Positions 52,907 to 63,284 of a stretch of DNA of 64,000 bases are shown in pieces (the first letter of the stretch is position 1; every line of letters begins with the position of its first letter). Source of the stretch: Mesorhizobium sp. L-2-11 (GTDB lineage Bacteria; Pseudomonadota; Alphaproteobacteria; Rhizobiales; Rhizobiaceae). The stretch lies in assembly GCF_016756595.1 (NCBI RefSeq), contig NZ_AP023257.1, positions 186,001-250,000 on the forward strand. Direction: 5' to 3'. The notes below the pieces were generated by a model that was not told the origin of the DNA, made no database searches, and was given only the letters and a program-made list of their open reading frames with translations. A program made the translations under genes and the position numbers.

Positions 52907-53803
52907 TCACTTTGCCGTTGTGCCGCGGGTGACGAAGGCGCCGACCGCCGCGACCAGGCGGTCGAGGCAGAAGCCGGTGACGCCGATATAGGCGAGCGCA
53001 ACGATGATGTCGGGCAGCCGCGACGAGTTCCAGGCGTCCCAGATGAAGAAGCCGATGCCGACGCCGCCTGTCAGCATTTCGGCGGCGACGATCGCGAGCC
53101 AGGACAGGCCGATTCCGATGCGCAGGCCGGTAAAGATGTAAGGTGCCGCGGCCGGCACCATGATCTTCACGAAGAATTCGAGCTGGTTGAGCCGGAGGAT
53201 GCGGGAGACGTTCCGGTAGTCCTCTGGAATGTTGCGGACGCCGACGGCGGTGTTGATGATCACCGGCCAGATCGAGGTGATGAAGATGACGAAGATCGCC
53301 GACGGGCTGGAATCGCGGAAGGCAGCCAGCGACAGCGGCAGCCAGGCGAGCGGCGGCACGGTGCGCAGAATCTGGAACACAGGATCGAGGCCGCGCATCG
53401 CCCAGATCGACTGGCCGACCAGTGCGCCGAGCGCGACGCCAACGATGGCAGCCAGGCCGAAGCCGATGGCGACGCGCTGCAGCGAGATCAGCACCCGCCA
53501 GGCCAATCCGATATCCTGCGGACCATAGTCGAAGAACGGATGGGCGATCAGATCGTAGGCCTCGTTCCATACCTGGCTAGGTGGCGGCAAGCTGGCGTTG
53601 GGCGACGAGCAGGCGATCTGCCAGATGACGAGCATGACGACGATGACGATTGCCGGCGGCACCAGCGTGCTCGCCAGCTTGCCGGCGATCGCGGCGGGAT
53701 CGAAGCGGCGTCTCACCTTGGCGGTGAAAGCTATGACCTCTGCGGGCTTGGCAGGCGTGGGGAACGCCTTGACCTTGGTGTCCTCGATGGCTTGGATAGA
53801 CAT
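52907..53803 (-). CDS. nrtB: Nitrate ABC transporter permease
   Basis: A 298-residue inner-membrane permease. It has about six helices (from LVPPAIVIVVMLVIWQI) and an ATPase-docking EAA-like loop, RNVSRILRLNQLEFFVKIMVPAAAP without the exact EAA residues. A TTG at 53812 lies four or five bases after AAGGAG, so it may be the real start; I give the ATG at 53803 because it is the more common start type. It is 11 bp before nrtD. Confidence 0.92.
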   Translation of the reverse strand: MSIQAIEDTKVKAFPTPAKPAEVIAFTAKVRRRFDPAAIAGKLASTLVPPAIVIVVMLVIWQIACSSPNASLPPPSQVWNEAYDLIAHPFFDYGPQDIGLAWRVLISLQRVAIGFGLAAIVGVALGALVGQSIWAMRGLDPVFQILRTVPPLAWLPLSLAAFRDSSPSAIFVIFITSIWPVIINTAVGVRNIPEDYRNVSRILRLNQLEFFVKIMVPAAAPYIFTGLRIGIGLSWLAIVAAEMLTGGVGIGFFIWDAWNSSRLPDIIVALAYIGVTGFCLDRLVAAVGAFVTRGTTAK

Positions 53804-53870
53804 TTTTCGCAAAAAGCTCCTTGAGCATTGGCGTGATAGGCGGCGCCACTGGCACCGCTTGCCGGCGACG

Positions 53871-55187
53871 TCAGGCCGATGCCTTGATCTTCAGGCTGTC
53901 GAGATAGGCGGACGGATTGGCCGGATCGAAGATCTTGCCGTCGAAGAAGGTCTCGACGCCGCGCGATGAAGACGCCGGGATGTCGGCTGCCGCGACGCCG
54001 AGATCCTTCGCCGCCTCGCGCCACAGATCCTCGCGGTTGACCTGATCGACCAGCGCCTTGATGTCGGTGGTCGCCGCGAATTTGCCCCAGCGGATGTTTT
54101 CGGCGAGGAACCAGCTGTCGTGGCTCTTGAACGGATAGGACACACCGCCCTTCCAGAACTTCATGTAGAGGTCGGTGCCGGCGGCGACGCGGTCGTTGCC
54201 GTAATTGATGTCGCCCTTGAGGCGGCCGATGATGTCGGCGGTCGGCACGTTCATCCATTGCCGCTTGCCGATAATGGCCGCCATCTCGTCCTTGTTTTCC
54301 ATGGCTTCGCACCATTGCTGGGCTTCCATGACGGCCATCAGGATTGCCTTGGTGGCGTTCGGGTTCTTGTCGATGAAAGCGGCGCGCAGGCCGAGCGCCT
54401 TTTCCGGATGGCCTTTCCACAACTCGCCCGTTGTGGCGGCGGTGAAGCCGACGCCCTGATGGACGAGTTGCTCGTTCCATGGCTCGCCGACGCAGAACAC
54501 GTCCATGTTGCCGACCTTCATGTTGGCGACCATCTGCGGCGGCGGCACAACGATGGTCGAGACATCCTTGTCGGGATCGATGCCGCCGGCAGCCAGCCAG
54601 TAGCGCAACCAGAGATCATGGGTGCCGCCCGGGAAGGTCATGGCGGCTTTCACCTCCTTGCCTTCTGCCTTCCTGGCCGCAAACGCGTCCTTCAGCTTGG
54701 AGGCATCGAGGCCGACGCCGGTGCCGGCATATTCCTGCGCCACGGAAATCGCCTGGCAGTCGTAGTTGAGCCGCGCCACAATAGCCATCGGCATCGGCTG
54801 GTTGTTCTGCGTCACCTTGCCGGTGTGCATCAGGTAAGGCATCGGCGTCAGGATATGGGCGCCGTCGATGCCGTTGGCTTCGCCGCCGAGCATCAGATTG
54901 TCGCGTGTCGCGCCCCAGGAGGCCTGCTTGAGCACCTCGACATCGGGCATGCCGAATTTTTCGAACAGGCCCTTCTCCTTGGCGATCATCAGCGGCGCTG
55001 CATCGGTCAGCGCGATGAAGCCGAGCTTGGCGCCAGTGACTTCCGGAGTTGCCGTCGCCGCATAGGCGCCGGACGGCAGCAGCGCGCGCGCCGCCGCCAG
55101 CGTTGCCGCGGTAGCAGCACTTGCCATCAGAAAATTGCGGCGGGTCATGCCCTGGAAAGGGGCTTCAGTCTTGATGCGTTTCGTCAT
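53871..55187 (-). CDS. nrtA: Nitrate ABC transporter substrate-binding protein
   Basis: A 438-residue exported protein. The twin-arginine signal is TRRNFLMASAATAATLAAAR, followed by the CmpA/NrtA fold (LGFIALTDAAPLMIAKEKGLF, AHILTPMPYLMHTG, WNEQLVHQGVG). It binds nitrate (and perhaps nitrite) and delivers it to NrtB. The ATG at 55187 has GGGAGA upstream. Its promoter region is similar to that of the nas operon. Confidence 0.93.
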   Translation of the reverse strand: MTKRIKTEAPFQGMTRRNFLMASAATAATLAAARALLPSGAYAATATPEVTGAKLGFIALTDAAPLMIAKEKGLFEKFGMPDVEVLKQASWGATRDNLMLGGEANGIDGAHILTPMPYLMHTGKVTQNNQPMPMAIVARLNYDCQAISVAQEYAGTGVGLDASKLKDAFAARKAEGKEVKAAMTFPGGTHDLWLRYWLAAGGIDPDKDVSTIVVPPPQMVANMKVGNMDVFCVGEPWNEQLVHQGVGFTAATTGELWKGHPEKALGLRAAFIDKNPNATKAILMAVMEAQQWCEAMENKDEMAAIIGKRQWMNVPTADIIGRLKGDINYGNDRVAAGTDLYMKFWKGGVSYPFKSHDSWFLAENIRWGKFAATTDIKALVDQVNREDLWREAAKDLGVAAADIPASSSRGVETFFDGKIFDPANPSAYLDSLKIKASA

Positions 55188-55249
55188 TGTCGTCTCCCGT
55201 TGGGCACTGCTTGGGATCAGCGCCGTCGATTGCCGTGCTCGGTCAAAAC

Positions 55250-55318
55250 AAAAAAGCCGCCGGCCAGGCCGCGCGCGTCCGTCCATCCGGGGATCGCGTG
55301 TTGACCTGAGCGGCAGCT
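55250..55318 (-). terminator. Intrinsic terminator of the nrtA leader
   Basis: Minus strand AGCTGCCGCTCAGGTC pairs with GGCCTGGCCGGCGGCT, then six T. Two pairs differ from the nas leader copy but still pair (U-A in nas, U-G here), so the stem is conserved. It overlaps hairpin P2. Confidence 0.85.
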
Positions 55319-55346
55319 TTGCCTGTAGCGCCCGCCATTGGACGCC
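55312..55346 (-). promoter_or_regulatory. Two-hairpin ANTAR (NasT) target in the nrtA leader
   Basis: P1 stem GGCGUCC/GGGCGCU with loop AAUGGC (55327-55346) and P2 GGC/GCC with loop AAAGCU (55312-55323), three bases apart. Base changes relative to the nas leader keep pairing: C-G becomes U-G, and G-U becomes G-C. Confidence 0.8.
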
Positions 55347-55381
55347 TGTTCCGTGACCCCAAGAAGAGTCTTCTTATGGCG

Positions 55382-55399
55382 AAGCAGGAACCGTGCCAG
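55382..55399 (-). promoter_or_regulatory. Sigma-54 promoter of nrtABD
   Basis: Minus strand CTGGCACGGTTCCTGCTT, matching TGGCACG-N4-TTGC with one change (CTGC) and GG-N10-GC spacing. Confidence 0.82.
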
Positions 55400-55506
55400 T
55401 TTCGGAATGGACGACAAACATCAATGAGATCAACGGCATGCCACAATCATCGGCGCGCTGGCCTGCTGGGCGAGCAAGCCAAAGATTGTTCATTAGCGCA
55501 GTTGCA

Positions 55507-55523
55507 TGCATAATTTTTGTGCA
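55507..55523 (-). promoter_or_regulatory. NtrC-like dyad upstream of nrtA
   Basis: Minus strand TGCACAAAAATTATGCA, a 17-bp dyad with TGCA ends as in NtrC boxes, about 110 bp before the -24 box. TTGTGCAATGC overlaps it (55517-55527). Confidence 0.6.
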
Positions 55524-55548
55524 ATGCACAAGAATGGCGTGAAAATGA

Positions 55549-56787
55549 TCAGGCTTCGGCGCGCGCCAATTTCTGCATGGCAATGTAGGCGTCGACCTCG
55601 TCGGGATCGAATATCTGGCCATCGAAGAAACCATCGGGGCCGAGCACCAGACTGGCGCCGGCGGAGCCGACAGGTGTGGCAGACGCCAGCGCGCCCTCCA
55701 CCTTAGAATTGGCGCCGGGAAGTGCGACACCGAGCGGCTTCAGCGCCGACCGGTAAAGATCGGGGCGGTAGCAGTCGAGGGCGATGGCCAGATTCTCCGG
55801 CGTGTGCGCCACATGTCCCCAGCGCACCATCTGCGTGTAGAACCACAGCGCATGGCTCTTCCAGGGAAAGTTGGCGGCCTTGTCGAAGGGCAGGAAGAAA
55901 TCCTCGACCGTTCGTTCCGCGCCACCGCCGAGTTGGAGATGTCCGCTCAGGATCGGCATCTGCAGCGCCGGCGAAAGGCCGAGGAAGGAAGGCTGCGCCA
56001 TCAGGGCGGCCAGTTCGCCGCGGTTTGCCGGATCCTGGCACCAGCGCGCGGCGTGATGGAGCGCGCGCAGCAGCGCCGAAAGGGCTTCCGGGTGCCTTTC
56101 GGCCCAGGCGTTGCGTACGCCGACGACTTTCTCCGGGCTGGTCTTCCAGATGGTGGCCTTGACCGTGGCGATATGGCCGGTGCCGGCGACGACCGAGGCG
56201 CTGTTCCACGGTTCGCCGGCGCAGTAGCCGTCGATCCTGCCGGCGGCGAGTGCGTCGGCCATGAACGGCGGCGGCACGATGACGATTTCTATTTCGCGCG
56301 ACGGATCGATGCCGCAGGCGGCGAGCCAGTAGCGCAGTTCGTAATTGTGTCCGGAGTGCGGATGCACGACCGCAAAGCGCAGTGGGTCGCGACCGGCATT
56401 TGCCCGTTCACGGATCAGCGCTCCCAAGGCCTTGCCGGCCCGCGCCGGATTGAGATCGGGCAAGGCGCCGTGCGCGGCCATGCCTGCCCAGAGCGTGTTC
56501 GAAACCGTTACGCAGTTGCCGCCCAGCCCCAGCGAGAACGGCACGATCGTGTCGGAGGCGAGTGGGGTGAGCCCCAGATTGCAGGCGATCGGCATCGGCC
56601 CCAGCATATGCGCCAGGTCGAAATGTCCGATCGCGATGCGGTCGCGGATGTTGGCCCAAGAGGTTTCGCGACTGAGCGTCAGGTCGACGCCTTCGCGCGC
56701 GGCAAAGCCGATCTCCTTCGCTGCGACAAGGACGGCACTATCGAAGAGCGGCATGAAACCGGCATTGATCTGGTGTTCGGCCGCCAT
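55549..56787 (-). CDS. nasS: Nitrate sensor NasS (NrtA-like, cytoplasmic)
   Basis: A 412-residue protein with the NrtA/CmpA fold (INAGFMPLFDSAVLVAAKEIGF, AHMLGPMPIACNLGL, GEPWNSASVVAGTG) but no signal peptide, the mark of NasS. In other alphaproteobacteria NasS binds NasT and releases it when nitrate or nitrite is present (family knowledge). The ATG at 56787 has GGAGAG eight bases upstream and is two bases after the nasT stop; a TTG at 56793 is also possible. Confidence 0.92.
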   Translation of the reverse strand: MAAEHQINAGFMPLFDSAVLVAAKEIGFAAREGVDLTLSRETSWANIRDRIAIGHFDLAHMLGPMPIACNLGLTPLASDTIVPFSLGLGGNCVTVSNTLWAGMAAHGALPDLNPARAGKALGALIRERANAGRDPLRFAVVHPHSGHNYELRYWLAACGIDPSREIEIVIVPPPFMADALAAGRIDGYCAGEPWNSASVVAGTGHIATVKATIWKTSPEKVVGVRNAWAERHPEALSALLRALHHAARWCQDPANRGELAALMAQPSFLGLSPALQMPILSGHLQLGGGAERTVEDFFLPFDKAANFPWKSHALWFYTQMVRWGHVAHTPENLAIALDCYRPDLYRSALKPLGVALPGANSKVEGALASATPVGSAGASLVLGPDGFFDGQIFDPDEVDAYIAMQKLARAEA

Positions 56788-56789
56788 GC

Positions 56790-57389
56790 TCAACTCTCTC
56801 CGGGATCCAGAAGGCCTGCCGCCGTCACCAGGCTCTGCGCGATTTCGCTTATCTTGCGGTTCTGGTTCATGGCGGTCTTGCGCAAAAGCGCATAGGCCGC
56901 GTCCTCCGACAGGCCGCGTGATCGCATCAGGATGCCCTTGGCGCGATCGATGACCTTGCGGTCCTCCAATTCACTGCGGGCCTCCTCCAGTTCGCGCGCC
57001 ATCCGCGAGAACGCGTTGAAGCGACTGATCGCCATGTCGAGGATCGGCTTGACGCGCTCCTGGCGCAGCCCGTCGACGACATAGGCAGAGACCCCCGCTT
57101 CCACCGCAGCTTCGATTGAAGCCTGATCCGACCGGTCCACGAACATGGCGATCGGCCGCTTCACCACGCGCGAAAGCTGGAACATGTTTTCAAGCATATC
57201 GCGGTTGGGATTTTCGAGATCGATGACGATTACGTCCGGTTCGATCTCGGCAATGCGCCGCGCTATTCCCGCAACATCGTGAACGACCGTGACCTGCTCA
57301 TGCCCGGCCTCCCGCAATCCCGCCTCGATGATGGAGGCGCGGATGTGGTTTTCATCGATCACCAGGACAGTGAGGGATTTCCGGATCAT
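56790..57389 (-). CDS. nasT: ANTAR-domain antitermination regulator NasT
   Basis: A 199-residue response-regulator-like protein. The receiver domain runs from VLVIDENHIRASIIEAGL with VIVIDLENPN at the pseudo-acceptor position, and the C-terminal ANTAR three-helix domain reads LEDRKVIDRAKGILM then LSEDAAYALLRKTAMNQNRKI. ANTAR binds the twin hexaloop hairpins at 51818-51852 and 55312-55346. It forms an operon with nasS. I use ATG 57389; an upstream ATG at 57422 would add eleven unlikely residues. Confidence 0.93.
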   Translation of the reverse strand: MIRKSLTVLVIDENHIRASIIEAGLREAGHEQVTVVHDVAGIARRIAEIEPDVIVIDLENPNRDMLENMFQLSRVVKRPIAMFVDRSDQASIEAAVEAGVSAYVVDGLRQERVKPILDMAISRFNAFSRMARELEEARSELEDRKVIDRAKGILMRSRGLSEDAAYALLRKTAMNQNRKISEIAQSLVTAAGLLDPGES

Positions 57390-57414
57390 GCTGCATTTTG
57401 CGCACACAGCGTGA

Positions 57415-57425
57415 TTGTGCAATGC
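57415..57425. promoter_or_regulatory. TTGTGCAATGC motif before nasT
   Basis: Exact 11-mer shared with the nrtA, nas and exoZ promoter regions, 26 bp before the nasT start. Confidence 0.45.
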
Positions 57426-57592
57426 GGCATAGTGAGAATTGACGCAGTCATTCGCTTCGCGGACTTGTCACATGCTCGCGGAGCCTACCGTTTAACTTAA
57501 ATCCTGCTCGTAAGGGCTGACTTTGCTTTTGTATCCGCCGCGCTATTTTCCAATTGCGACCTTGTCTCGCTGGCTTGAAATTGGAGGTTTCC

Positions 57593-57913
57593 ATGGATCG
57601 GCGATTATTTTTGACAGGAGTGTTTGGCGTTGCTGGGGCAGCAGCCCTTGCGAGCGCAGTTCGGCCAATCAACGCGGTGGCCGGCGTCCCGAGCGCCAGA
57701 AGTGGCATCCTCGATGAACTCGACGCGCTGGAGACAGAGCCCTTCGAAGATGAAGATACTCAGGCGGAGCCGATCCGACATCGGCGCTGGCACCGCAGGC
57801 GGCGGCGCCGGCGGCGGGCTTGGAGAAGGGTCTGTCGTCGTGCCTGGCGATATGGCCGTCTGCGCAGACGGTGCTTTCGCAGGCGTGTTTGGGTCTGGGC
57901 CTGGTATTATTAG
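57593..57913 (+). CDS. Small exported protein with an Arg/Trp-rich tail
   Basis: A 106-residue protein with a twin-arginine-like signal (MDRRLFLTGVFGVAGAAALA), an acidic middle (LDALETEPFEDEDTQAEP) and a highly basic tail with a run of eight Arg (WHRRRRRRRRAWRR) ending VWVWAWYY. GGAGG lies six bases before the ATG, and a strong hairpin follows. I do not recognise a function; the charge split could allow binding to nucleic acid, LPS or acidic polysaccharide. Translation is supported by signals only. Confidence 0.65.
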   Translation: MDRRLFLTGVFGVAGAAALASAVRPINAVAGVPSARSGILDELDALETEPFEDEDTQAEPIRHRRWHRRRRRRRRAWRRVCRRAWRYGRLRRRCFRRRVWVWAWYY

Positions 57914-57924
57914 CAGTTAGTGTG

Positions 57925-57954
57925 CTGAAAACCCGGTGGTTGCCGGGTTTTCAG
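57925..57954 (+). terminator. Terminator after the Arg-rich small gene
   Basis: A perfect 12-bp stem (CTGAAAACCCGG with its complement) and a six-base loop, then TTT. It lies 12 bp after the stop codon. Confidence 0.75.
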
Positions 57955-58111
57955 TTTCCGGCGATGGCTAGGACTCTCGCGACGGGCGTTGCCGCAAGGT
58001 GCCGACTGGCAGAAATACAGCGGAACTCATTTTCGCGGGCTGCCCCAACTGGTTTTGTAAGGCCTGCCAGTGACCGGCAGGCCTATCACGACTGATTTCC
58101 TAGGAGAAAAC

Positions 58112-58187
<76 letters not shown>

Positions 58188-58358
58188 ACTCCGGCAGTCT
58201 ACCGGCGCCGTTGCCGGCGAAGAGATCCGGCGCGGGTTGAGACCGCGCCGTTAGTGCAGGCGGCTTCTAACCCCGCCTTCCGTCAATATCAAGCCTTTAA
58301 GAGCCGCTTTTTATTCAAGACCCCGCGAAAGTCGGCGGGCACTGTGTGAGGGGCCGGA

Positions 58359-58742
58359 TCAGACTTCGTCGTCGTCGTCGCCGACGCCGATCATGTCGGC
58401 GACATCGTCGTCCTCTTCTTCTTCGTCGGCAAGGAAGGTATCGTCGTCGTCGCCGAGGTCCACATCGTCCTCGTCATCGCCGAGATCGGGAAGATCGTCG
58501 GGCTTCGCATCCTCGTCCGCCTCTTCGAGCGAGACGACCTCGACGCCCTCTTCCTCCTCGGCGTCGACTTCCTTCTCGGCAACTTCCTCTTCCTCCTCAA
58601 GGGCGGCAATCTTGCCTTCCTCGAAATAAGTGCGGGGATAGCTCTTGCCGGTATAGGGAGAGACGATCGGATCCTTGTTCAGGTCGTAGAATTTTTGACC
58701 CGTCTCGGGGTCGATGCGTTTGGTGCCAAGTTCGGGTTTTGC
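58359..58742 (-). CDS. FYDLN_acid family protein (TIGR02300)
   Basis: A 127-residue, very acidic protein. It begins (GTG start) VAKPELGTKRIDPETGQKFYD, with the FYDLNKDPIVSPYTGKSYPR family motif, then Glu/Asp-rich repeats to the end. The function of the family is unknown to me. The GTG at 58742 gives the usual family start and has GAGG upstream. It lies divergent from aroA, a common alphaproteobacterial order. Confidence 0.9.
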   Translation of the reverse strand, partial: AKPELGTKRIDPETGQKFYDLNKDPIVSPYTGKSYPRTYFEEGKIAALEEEEEVAEKEVDAEEEEGVEVVSLEEADEDAKPDDLPDLGDDEDDVDLGDDDDTFLADEEEEDDDVADMIGVGDDDDEV

Positions 58743-58836
58743 CACAGCAAGCCTCGTCGATGAAAGTTTGGTCCCCATAACCAGAGTTTACGGCGCTGTC
58801 AAAGCCTAAAGCCAAGGTCACAAATCCGCGCGTTGA

Positions 58837-60300
<1,464 letters not shown>

Positions 60301-60354
60301 CATGGCAGTCGCAAACCTTGGAGATTGGGACCAAATTGGAGCGCCGGCGGGACA

Positions 60355-60529
60355 GCGCCCCCCTCTGTCCTGCCCTCTATGCCAAAACTTGGCATCTCCC
60401 CCACTAGGGGGGAGATCGGCGGCTTGGCCGCTCCGCTCAATCCTGCAACTTAGACAATTGGCGAAAGCCGCGATGACAGCGGATCTCCCCCCAAGTGGGG
60501 GAGATGTCCGGCAGGACAGAGGGGGGCGC
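60355..60529. repeat. 175-bp palindromic element between aroA and cmk
   Basis: The outer arms match perfectly over 20 bases, GCGCCCCCCTCTGTCCTGCC and GGCAGGACAGAGGGGGGCGC. Inside are two hairpins of the form ATCTCCCCC...GGGGGAGAT. Same design as the element inside nasA. It has no reading frame of its own. Confidence 0.88.
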
Positions 60530-60585
60530 GAAGGATCACCACGCCTGTCTGGATCATTGCAATTTTCGGTTACGGTGGGCGACGA

Positions 60586-61236
60586 ATGATTTCGACCTTC
60601 ACCATCGCAATCGACGGTCCCGCCGGCGCGGGCAAAGGTACCCTGGCGCGCCGACTGGCCGACCACTACCGGCTGAACCTGCTCGACACCGGCCTCACCT
60701 ATCGCGCGGTGGCGCATGCGCTGCTTCGGCTCGGCCTGCCGCTCGACAATGTCTCGGCTGCCGAAACCGCTGCCCGCCAGGTCGACCTGGCCAAGCTCGA
60801 CCGGTCGGTGCTGTCGGCGCATGCGGTCGGCGAAGCGGCTTCGAAAGTGGCTGTCATCCCGTCGGTGCGGCGCATACTGGTCGAAAAGCAGCGCGAATTC
60901 GCCAAGGCGCCGCCGGGCGCCGTGCTCGACGGCCGCGACATCGGCACCGTCGTCTGTCCCGACGCGGACATAAAACTCTATGTGACGGCGAGCGCCGAGG
61001 TGCGGGCACAACGCAGGCTGGCCGAGATCGACAGCATCGGCGGCACCGCCGATTTCAACGATATCCTCGCCGATATCCTGCGCCGCGACGAGCGCGACAT
61101 GGGTCGCGCCGACTCGCCGCTGAAGCCGGCCGCCGACGCGCACTTGCTCGACACGTCGGAAATGGCTATAGAAGCCGCGTTCCTGGCGGCCAAGGCGATC
61201 ATCGACGACGTTCTGGCCAAGAGAAACAAGGCCTGA
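60586..61236 (+). CDS. cmk: Cytidylate kinase
   Basis: A 216-residue kinase phosphorylating CMP/dCMP. The P-loop is [19 protein letters not shown], followed by [11 protein letters not shown] and [13 protein letters not shown]. Family-typical length. It lies between aroA and rpsA, the usual order. Confidence 0.95.
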   Translation: MISTFTIAIDGPAGAGKGTLARRLADHYRLNLLDTGLTYRAVAHALLRLGLPLDNVSAAETAARQVDLAKLDRSVLSAHAVGEAASKVAVIPSVRRILVEKQREFAKAPPGAVLDGRDIGTVVCPDADIKLYVTASAEVRAQRRLAEIDSIGGTADFNDILADILRRDERDMGRADSPLKPAADAHLLDTSEMAIEAAFLAAKAIIDDVLAKRNKA

Positions 61237-61441
61237 GCCGGGTTTCCTGCCGTTGCCGATTGCCGGCGGCGAAAAGATACCCATATCGGGCACGAACCAG
61301 CCTGCCAGCATTCTTCATGCGCCGGAATTGCCGCTTAGGCGGCCAAGGGCTTTTTTGAAGCCCGGAACGCCGGCAGGCCAACGCAACGCTAACCCACGGC
61401 GCCCGCCCCCGCTTGAGATGCGGGGCATTCCAGGAGAAACT

Positions 61442-63139
61442 ATGTCAGTTGCAAATCCCACTCGCGATGATTTCGCGAGCCTGCTCGAAGAATCTTTTTC
61501 CGCCGGCCATTCCGGCGAAGGCCAAGTCGTCAAGGGCACGATTACTGCGATCGAAAAGGACATGGCAATCATCGACGTCGGCCTCAAGGTCGAAGGTCGC
61601 GTGCCGCTGAAGGAATTCGGCGTCAAGGGCAAGGATTCGACGCTCAAGGTCGGCGACACCGTCGAAGTCTATGTCGAGCGCATCGAGAACGCGCTTGGCG
61701 AAGCGATGCTGTCGCGTGAGAAGGCCCGCCGCGAAGAGAGCTGGGTCCGTCTCGAAGAGAAGTTCACCAAGGGCGAGCGCGTCGAAGGTGTCATCTTCAA
61801 CCAGGTCAAGGGCGGCTTCACCGTCGATCTCGACGGCGCCGTTGCCTTCCTGCCGCGCAGCCAGGTCGACATCCGCCCGATCCGCGACGTCTCGCCGCTG
61901 ATGCACAATCCGCAGCCTTTCGAGATCCTCAAGATGGATCGCCGTCGCGGCAACATCGTGGTGTCGCGCCGCACCGTGCTCGAAGAAAGCCGTGCCGAAC
62001 AGCGTTCGGAAATCGTGCAGAACCTCGAAGAGGGCCAGGTGGTCGAAGGCGTCGTCAAGAACATCACCGACTATGGTGCGTTCGTCGACCTCGGCGGCAT
62101 CGACGGCCTGCTGCATGTCACCGACATGGCATGGCGCCGCGTCAACCATCCGACCGAAATCCTCAACATCGGCCAGACGGTCAAGGTGCAGATCATCCGC
62201 ATCAACCAGGAAACCCACCGCATCTCGCTCGGCATGAAGCAGCTCGAGAGCGATCCGTGGTCCGAGATCGGAACGAAATTCCCGATCGGCAAGAAGATCA
62301 AGGGCACCGTCACCAACATCACCGACTACGGCGCGTTCGTCGAGCTGGAGCCGGGCATCGAGGGCCTCATCCACGTTTCGGAAATGTCGTGGACGAAGAA
62401 GAACGTGCATCCCGGCAAGATCCTGTCGACGACGCAGGAAGTCGACGTGGTGGTGCTCGAGGTCGATCCGGCCAAGCGCCGCATCTCGCTCGGCCTCAAG
62501 CAGACGCTCGAGAACCCGTGGCAGGCTTTCGCCAGCAGCCATCCGGTCGGCAGCCAGGTCGAGGGCGAGGTCAAGAACAAGACCGAGTTCGGCCTGTTCA
62601 TCGGCCTCGAAGGCGATGTCGACGGCATGGTCCATCTTTCCGACCTCGACTGGACCCGTCCGGGCGAGCAGGTGATCGAGGAGTACAATCGCGGCGACAT
62701 CGTCAAGGCGCAGGTGCTCGACGTCGACATCGACAAGGAGCGCATCTCGCTCGGCATCAAGCAGCTGGCCAGGGACACGGCCGGCGAGGCGGCGACATCA
62801 GGCGAACTGCGCAAGAACGCGGTCGTCACCTGCGAGGTCACCGGCGTCAAGGATGGCGGTCTGGAAGTTCGGCTGGTCGACAGCGGCATCGAGACCTTCA
62901 TCAAGCGCTCCGACCTCAGCCGTGACCGCGACGAGCAGCGCCCCGAGCGCTTCACGGTCGGCCAGAAGGTCGACGCCCGCGTCATCGCCTTCGACAAGAA
63001 GACCCGCAAGCTGCAGGTCTCGATCAAGGCGCTGGAAATCGCCGAAGAGAAGGAAGCGGTCGCCCAGTACGGCTCGACCGACTCCGGCGCTTCGCTGGGC
63101 GACATCCTGGGTGCCGCGCTGAAGAAGCAGGGCAGCTAA
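61442..63139 (+). CDS. rpsA: 30S ribosomal protein S1
   Basis: A 565-residue protein with six S1 (OB-fold) repeats. Clear examples are [40 protein letters not shown] and [20 protein letters not shown], each followed by G-H-V or L-H-V and RRISLG-type ends. It begins at ATG 61442 after AGGAGAAAC. Longer upstream readings from 61253 are spurious. S1 binds mRNA at the ribosome. Confidence 0.97.
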   Translation: MSVANPTRDDFASLLEESFSAGHSGEGQVVKGTITAIEKDMAIIDVGLKVEGRVPLKEFGVKGKDSTLKVGDTVEVYVERIENALGEAMLSREKARREESWVRLEEKFTKGERVEGVIFNQVKGGFTVDLDGAVAFLPRSQVDIRPIRDVSPLMHNPQPFEILKMDRRRGNIVVSRRTVLEESRAEQRSEIVQNLEEGQVVEGVVKNITDYGAFVDLGGIDGLLHVTDMAWRRVNHPTEILNIGQTVKVQIIRINQETHRISLGMKQLESDPWSEIGTKFPIGKKIKGTVTNITDYGAFVELEPGIEGLIHVSEMSWTKKNVHPGKILSTTQEVDVVVLEVDPAKRRISLGLKQTLENPWQAFASSHPVGSQVEGEVKNKTEFGLFIGLEGDVDGMVHLSDLDWTRPGEQVIEEYNRGDIVKAQVLDVDIDKERISLGIKQLARDTAGEAATSGELRKNAVVTCEVTGVKDGGLEVRLVDSGIETFIKRSDLSRDRDEQRPERFTVGQKVDARVIAFDKKTRKLQVSIKALEIAEEKEAVAQYGSTDSGASLGDILGAALKKQGS

Positions 63140-63177
63140 ATCTGCAAACGCCGCGCCTCGCGCGGCCTGTAAACAAA

Positions 63178-63207
63178 CCCCGCCGGAGCGATCCGGCGGG
63201 GTTTTTT
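63178..63207 (+). terminator. Terminator of rpsA
   Basis: Stem CCCCGCCGG / CCGGCGGGG with loop AGCGAT and then TTTTTT, 39 bp after the rpsA stop. Confidence 0.9.
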
Positions 63208-63284
63208 GTTTGACCATGGTCAGAGCATCGGACAAAGCGTGGCAAAGCCGATTTTGGGAAATCCGAGTTCAACAAAAAGAGAGA

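Noticed and set aside
61253..61441. An N-terminal extension of rpsA
   Set aside because: It lies in the cmk-rpsA gap, has no S1 features, and the ATG at 61442 has a good ribosome site.
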